Assembly: GCA_016617855.1 (NCBI GenBank)
Contig: JAECUM010096223.1
Location: forward strand, 1 to 64,000
Length of the DNA: 64,000 nt
Reading direction: 5' to 3'
Origin: Megalonaias nervosa
Lineage: Eukaryota > Mollusca > Bivalvia > Unionida > Unionidae
Shown: positions 59,973-64,000 of the stretch, in pieces
How positions within the stretch are numbered: position 1 is the first letter of the stretch
Layout of the letters: the number at the start of each line of letters is the position of its first letter
Notes under the pieces: model-generated
What the model was told of the DNA's origin: nothing
Databases searched by the model: none
Seen by the model: only the letters and a program-made list of their open reading frames with translations
Position numbers and translations under genes: made by a program

Positions 59973-60332
59973 TGAGGAAACTTTTTATTTCAATATAATA
60001 TTTTTGAAATTAATTTGCTGCCTTGGGACATCAGTAAAATGATAAAACTTGCATAAAGCTTATGTTACTACTAAAATGCATAAAGCTTAGAGTCACTACT
60101 GTTAACTTCTGTAAAAGAGTCTTGAATTCCATCAGTGACCATCCAGAAGAGTGGAAAACCAGCAAATTGGTTACCATCTGTATCCACTTAAATTCCTTAT
60201 GATTCCAAAAAATAGAACACACTGAAGTTCGAGAAAAATCCAGGAATCCTTTGCTATTCCAGTAGGTTTCTCAGTGCCTTTGAATTGTACTAAGCATGCC
60301 AGTATCTATTGTCATAATTCCTACATACTTCA

Positions 60333-60875
60333 GTTACATGCATGAGAATCCATCTGCATTCCCGTGTTGTTTGCCGCTCCTGTGCTTATAATGAAGTTGT
60401 AAGGCTGGAGTGCCAAACACCATCTAAGTAGTCGCTGATTCTTGCTTTGCATTTGATTTAACCATGTCAGTGGATTGTGGTCAGTCACGATTTCAAATGT
60501 TGTCCCTGACAGGTATTACCTTAACGAATCAATCACCCACACAATCACAAGACATTCCTTCTTGATAGCTGCATATTTCTGCTCTCGCGGAAGAAGTTTT
60601 TGGCTTATATAGGCCACCGCATGTTCTTCACCATCCATTGTCTGGCTTAACACAGCAATGTGTCACTAGCATCCGTCTGCATGATGAAGTCCCTGCTGAA
60701 ATCCGGTGCAATAGGGACTGGGGTCTTAGTAAGAGCGTCCTTCAACATTTTAAAGGACTGGATGGTGTCTTCAGTCCATATAAGTATATTTAGTCTTCCT
60801 TTCTGTGTCATAGAGGTTAATGGTACTGCTACTTCGGCAAAGTTCTTAATGAATTTTCTATAGTATCCAACCATT
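60333..60875 (-). pseudogene. RNase H domain (with RT connection), broken
   Basis: MVGYYRKFIKNFAEVAVPLT, then DALTKTPVPIAPDF and FIMQTDAS (first catalytic Asp), then after a frameshift AVLSQTMDG and HAVAYISQKL, KKECL (Glu), DSLR, a TAA, and VTDHNPLTWLNQ (Asp), LLRWCLALQPY, then a further frameshift before HRSGKQHGNADGFS. This is the standard Ty3/gypsy RT-connection and RNase H order. The domain is the last of pol and ends about 360 bp before the polypurine tract, which agrees with a Gmr1-like arrangement. Confidence 0.82.
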
Positions 60876-61545
60876 CCAAGAAATGAGTGTGTATTCCCTT
60901 TTTCGTTGTGGGTAATGGAAACTCACGCATTGCTTTAACTTTATTGTTGTCTGTCTTAATTTTTCCTCCCCCAATGATGTGCCAGAGGCATTCAATCTCT
61001 GCTGCTCCAATCTCGCACTTTGACAGCATTATTGTAAGGACATCTTCCTGTATACATTGCAGCAAGGCACGCAGATTTTCTGTATGTTCTGACCAAGTTT
61101 TGCTTGACACAATGATGTTGTAAAAATACGCTGCGACATTATTTAGTCTGGACACCAGTAAGTTGATGAGTCAGGCAAAACTGGCAGGTGCCATTTTCAT
61201 ACCAAAGGGCATAATGTTAAATTCATAGAGCCTGAACGAGTCACAAATGCAGACTTTTGTCTCAATTCTTCAGCTAGAGGAACTTGCCAGTAACCCTTAG
61301 TTAGATCTATCTGACTCAAGTAACTTCCATAACCAATCTTTTCAAATAGATTATCCATTTGTGGGACTGGAATATGGGTCAGATAAGGTGATATTATTAA
61401 GCTTGTGGTAATCTACACATAGCTGAAGAGTTCCATCTTTCTTGTCAACTAATACACAAGGCGAATTACATGAACTGCTTGAGGGCCAAAAGAGGCCTTG
61501 CTCCAGCATTTCATCCAATATTGCTTTCACCTTTCTGTTATGCGA
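60829..61545 (-). pseudogene. Ty3/gypsy-type reverse transcriptase, inactive
   Basis: In order: KVKAILDEMLEQGLF, PCVLVDKKDGTLQLCVDYHK then LN, SQIDLTKGYWQVPL (first catalytic Asp), KSAFVTRSG, then AAYFYNIIVSSKTWSEH, and ENLRALLQCI, LSKCEIG and IECLWHIIG. At the YxDD box the sequence is YFYN (plus-strand 61118-61129): both catalytic aspartates are replaced by Tyr and Asn, each explicable by a single base change from GAT/GAC. Several frameshifts occur around 61230 and 61360. The copy therefore cannot make active RT. Confidence 0.85.
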
Positions 61546-61802
61546 AAGGTATTCTATATGGCTGTTGTTTAATTGGTGTCTCTGAAGTTGTCTTGATACT
61601 GTGAGTTGAGATGTTTGTTTGACCAGGCCTTGTTGTTAGAACATCCTGAAATTTGTTGCAAAGATTTCTAATATCCTCTTGTTGCTCCTTTGAAAAGGTG
61701 ACCCCCAGCTTAACACCAGCATCACCTTCACCTGCTCTTGGAGGAAAATCAATATCCACACCATCATTCTCATCTACCTGTATTGCCATCAGCACAGCAC
61801 GC
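61538..61802 (-). pseudogene. Integrase-to-RT linker of pol
   Basis: Reads RAVLMAIQVDENDGVDID, LGVTFSKEQQEDIRNLCNKF, QDVLTTRPGQT and PIKQQPYRIPFA, the conserved leader that precedes gypsy-class RTs (F-DV---PG-T, PI-Q-PYR-P). It starts within the target-site duplication of the SINE and continues the integrase frame on the other side. Confidence 0.8.
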
Positions 61803-62033
61803 TTGTTTTTGCTGTTGTTGGGTTTAACGCCATTTTTCAGCACAAGATAGGCTGTGCATAATTGGTGGAGGAAGAACCCTGGAAAACCTAGGGAAGAACC
61901 ACTGACCCATGAGAAGCTACTGGCAGGCTTTCTCATGTGCCCACATTAGCCGAGCCTGAGACTCGAACCCACGCAGACAGAGGTGAGATGGCAGTGATCC
62001 GTAACGGTGAGTGCTTTAGACCACTCAGCGCCC
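61803..62033 (-). mobile_element. tRNA-derived SINE, family 1, inserted in pol
   Basis: Perfect 10-bp target-site duplication CACAGCACGC (61793-61802 and 62034-62043). On the minus strand: GCGCTGAGTGGTCTAAAGCA, GGGTTCGAGTC (good box B), CTAGGTTTTCCAGGGTTCTT, CCTATCTTGTGCTGAAAAAT, GGCGTTAAACCC and an AAC-type tail. One of the better-preserved copies; inserted after the retroelement. Confidence 0.95.
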
Positions 62034-63400
62034 CACAGCACGCATGTATCCACACAGTAAGTTTACATGATAGGTTACCGTACCGCACCTACTGGGTACA
62101 GATACCTGGTAGTTAACATCGTTTACCTTTTAGACAACATGATAAAGTCCCTGCTGTTGTGACTTCATCTTGGATGAACTTGATGGCAAGAGAATAAGGA
62201 CTTCATCCCCTAGACTAAATTCTCTTGTTTTCTTGTGATGATCATACAGTGCCTTGATTTTTTTTTGGCGATCCAACAGATTATCTTTGACAAGAGTCCT
62301 GATGTCAGCCAGCTTCTCATGCATTTTCACAACATGCTCCACAGTTGACTTCCTTACATCCTCCTCTCCCGTAAACAAGCCTTGTAAAATCTGCTTTGGC
62401 CCCCTAACTGGCCAACCATACAACATCTCAAAGAGTGCAAATCCAGTTTCCTCATGTGGGACTTCGTGGTATGCAAATAACAAATATGGTAACATCTCAT
62501 CCCATTCATACTTCTTGTCTGTGCAGATCTTCCGCAACATTGACTTCAATGTCCCATTAAAACATTCTACCTTTCCATCGCTTGTGGGTGATAAGGCATT
62601 GTTGTAACTACACGGATACCCACTAGCTCATACAACTGTTTCAGTAAGGTGCTAGTGAAATTGGTTCCTTTGTCTGTTAATATGACCCTTGGAAAACCAA
62701 CACGGATAAACAACTCAATCAGTGCTCTTGCTACACTTGTTGCCTCCATATCCTTTAGAGGAAAAGCTTCCAGATATGTCGTAGCATCGTCAACCACCGT
62801 CAGAATGTATTTGTGTCCAGACTTCGTTCTAGATAACGGTCCTACAATATCCATTGCAATTTTTGAGAATGGTTCTGTTATCACCAGTGGGCAAACCATT
62901 GGTGCTTTCCCACCTGCAGCCCATTTTGCTGTCATCTGACAGTCATGACATGATGTACAATATCTTTTTACATCTGAAAACATTCCTCGCCAAAAGAACA
63001 ATTGGAGAATCCTCTTATGTTTTCTCCATACCCAAATGAGCTGCAAGGGGTTGATTATGTGCCAGTTCCATTACCATTTGTTGTGATCCTGCTGGTACAA
63101 CAATTTGCTCCCCTCCACGCGAACCATCACCAGATTGCCATTTCCACTGCAAAATATCATTCTCCCAGAAGAATGCCATTGGCTTCTCCTCAGCCTCTTC
63201 ATGAGTAGCAAAGGACATTTCTCTAATACTTTGCAATGAAATATCAGCAGTCTGTAGTTTCGACATGTCTGCATTCATTGCTAAAAGTTTGTCAACTTCA
63301 GTGTCATCATGCTAATCAGTATCTGCTGTCTCGATGCTGTTGTTGACAACTTCATTCTTATCCTCGTCTTCACATTGGTCAGTATTTTCCACAGTCCTCT
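62034..63400 (-). pseudogene. Integrase (H2C2, DDE core, C-terminal domain), broken
   Basis: N-terminal part: LQSIREMSFATHEEAE and WENDILQWKWQ, QIVVPAGSQQMVMELAHNQP then LAAHLGMEKT (His-His), and after a frameshift near 63020 YCTSCHDCQ (Cys-Cys). Core: FSKIAMDIVGPLSRTKSGHK (first Asp), VILTDKGTNFTSTLL (second Asp), MPYHPQ. A one-base frameshift near 62565 separates this from the block with the catalytic Glu and from KSMLRKICTDKKYEWDEMLP, YLLFAYHEVPHEETGF. C-terminal part: LGDEVLILLPSS, GLYHVV, TAA, then VNDVNYQV and YHVNLLCGYMRAV, a GPY/F-like end without a chromodomain. Confidence 0.87.
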
Positions 63401-63419
63401 CTTCATCGAGTCCTCTTAC

Positions 63420-63720
63420 CATTTACCTCATGACAACAAATGACCCCTTCTTCCAAAGTATATCTATCCCCAATAGGGCTTCAGCGGCTAAATTTGAAAT
63501 ATGCCCCACTTGTGCTTGTCCCTTGTAATGTGGAGTGTCGATATTTACCACAGCCAACTGTGCAGTAAATGGCTGACCCACTGCTGTGTATCATGTAACT
63601 TTGTGCTCCTCCAGCTTGCAACTCGTGTCAGCAACATCTTCTCTTATCAAGGTCATATCTGAGCCAGTGTCCTTCACAAGCATGATCTTGCGCCCATTTA
63701 CACATCCTGTTTCCGAAATA
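63420..63720 (-). pseudogene. Retropepsin (aspartic protease) of pol
   Basis: MLVKDTGSDMTLI holds the DTGS active site. After a TGA/frameshift near 63590 the next frame gives QLAVVNIDTPHYKGQAQVGH and EALLGIDILWKK, the usual C-terminal LLG-D block. It follows the nucleocapsid-like block without a break and precedes integrase by only a few hundred bases. Confidence 0.78.
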
Positions 63721-63960
63721 AGCCTTTCACCAATTGTTGACTTAACATAACATGTTGCTGGGTTGCCACAATGCTTCATATCATGCTTGCATCGATAACA
63801 CTGCCTATTCTTATGTTTGGACTTATCATTCGTCGATGTTAGTTTCGCTTGCTGCAGTAAGTTCTGAATATTTGTCTTGTTACTATTTACATTTATATTT
63901 TGACGAAACTTATTCTTCTGCCATTGCTGTTGCAACATATCTATCCTCACCTGTCAAACA
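63721..63960 (-). pseudogene. C-terminal gag / nucleocapsid part, partial
   Basis: Gln/Asn/Lys-rich sequence followed by CYRCKHDMKHCGNPATC, which resembles a CCHC zinc knuckle but with non-standard spacing (CX2CX5HX6C). It is cut by the window edge; the frame upstream shows stops. Confidence 0.55.
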
Positions 63961-64000
63961 AGTTCTTAGCTGTAATACTTTCAACTGGTCAGATCACTTA

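Larger units (their letters stand above)
58697..64000 (+). other. RECK intron 4, partial (over 5.3 kb)
   Basis: Starts with donor GTAGGT and runs off the window. 58697-59573 shows no element I can name; the rest is the minus-strand LTR retrotransposon. No exon for the second cysteine-knot repeat was seen. Confidence 0.7.
59574..64000 (-). mobile_element. Ty3/gypsy-type LTR retrotransposon with Gmr1-like gene order
   Basis: On the minus strand, from the right edge: end of gag with a zinc-knuckle-like block, retropepsin, integrase, a SINE insertion, then RT and RNase H, a polypurine tract and a putative 3' LTR. RT, RNase H and integrase motifs are of Ty3/gypsy type, but integrase precedes RT, as known for Gmr1-like elements first described in deuterostomes. 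The 5' LTR and most of gag lie beyond 64000. Many stops and frameshifts show the copy is dead. Confidence 0.82.

Overview
The window is animal nuclear DNA: AT-rich, with GT-AG introns, long dinucleotide microsatellites, tRNA-derived SINEs, cut-and-paste DNA transposons, a Penelope-like retroelement and a Ty3/gypsy-class LTR retrotransposon. I read it as a bilaterian invertebrate, probably marine (a mollusc or an invertebrate deuterostome). The species cannot be fixed from sequence alone.

One host gene organises the window: the 5' part of RECK (reversion-inducing cysteine-rich protein with Kazal motifs) on the + strand. Four small coding exons lie at 2871-2943 (signal peptide), 18050-18108, 44056-44130 and 58660-58696. 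They join in phase and reproduce the first cysteine-knot repeat of RECK with the same spacing as the human protein as I recall it. The introns are about 15.1, 25.9 and 14.5 kb, and a fourth runs off the right edge. Fewer than 250 of about 61,000 bases of this locus are coding.

Layout. 1-2870 is upstream sequence with a putative promoter and an upstream ORF that overlaps the start codon. Intron 1 (2944-18049) holds a palindromic MITE family, one copy of a 1.4-1.5 kb dispersed repeat, a decayed pogo-like transposon and a nested SINE cluster. Intron 2 (18109-44055) holds an 18-bp minisatellite, long (TA)n and (CA)n tracts, the second copy of the dispersed repeat, a TA-flanked 1.66-kb pogo-type element, more MITEs and two hairpin palindromes. 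Intron 3 (44131-58659) holds a broken Penelope-like element (RT plus GIY-YIG) split by DNA carrying a THAP-like pseudo-exon, an inverted SINE pair, two piggyBac-like MITEs (one inserted in a satellite-like array) and a 41-bp tandem array. Its 3' end is an (AAT)n/(ATT)n inverted repeat that forms the splice acceptor tract. Intron 4 contains a minus-strand Ty3/gypsy-type retrotransposon, dead and cut by the right edge. Its pol order is protease-integrase-RT-RNase H, as in Gmr1-like elements, and a SINE has landed exactly at the integrase/RT junction.

No prokaryotic features, CRISPR arrays or genuine tRNA/rRNA genes were seen. Most other open reading frames are chance frames in repeats or introns. 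The most rewarding points are the RECK gene model, the Gmr1-order element with its diagnostic SINE insertion, the piggyBac insertion with a visible empty-site paralogue, and the modular palindromic MITE family.
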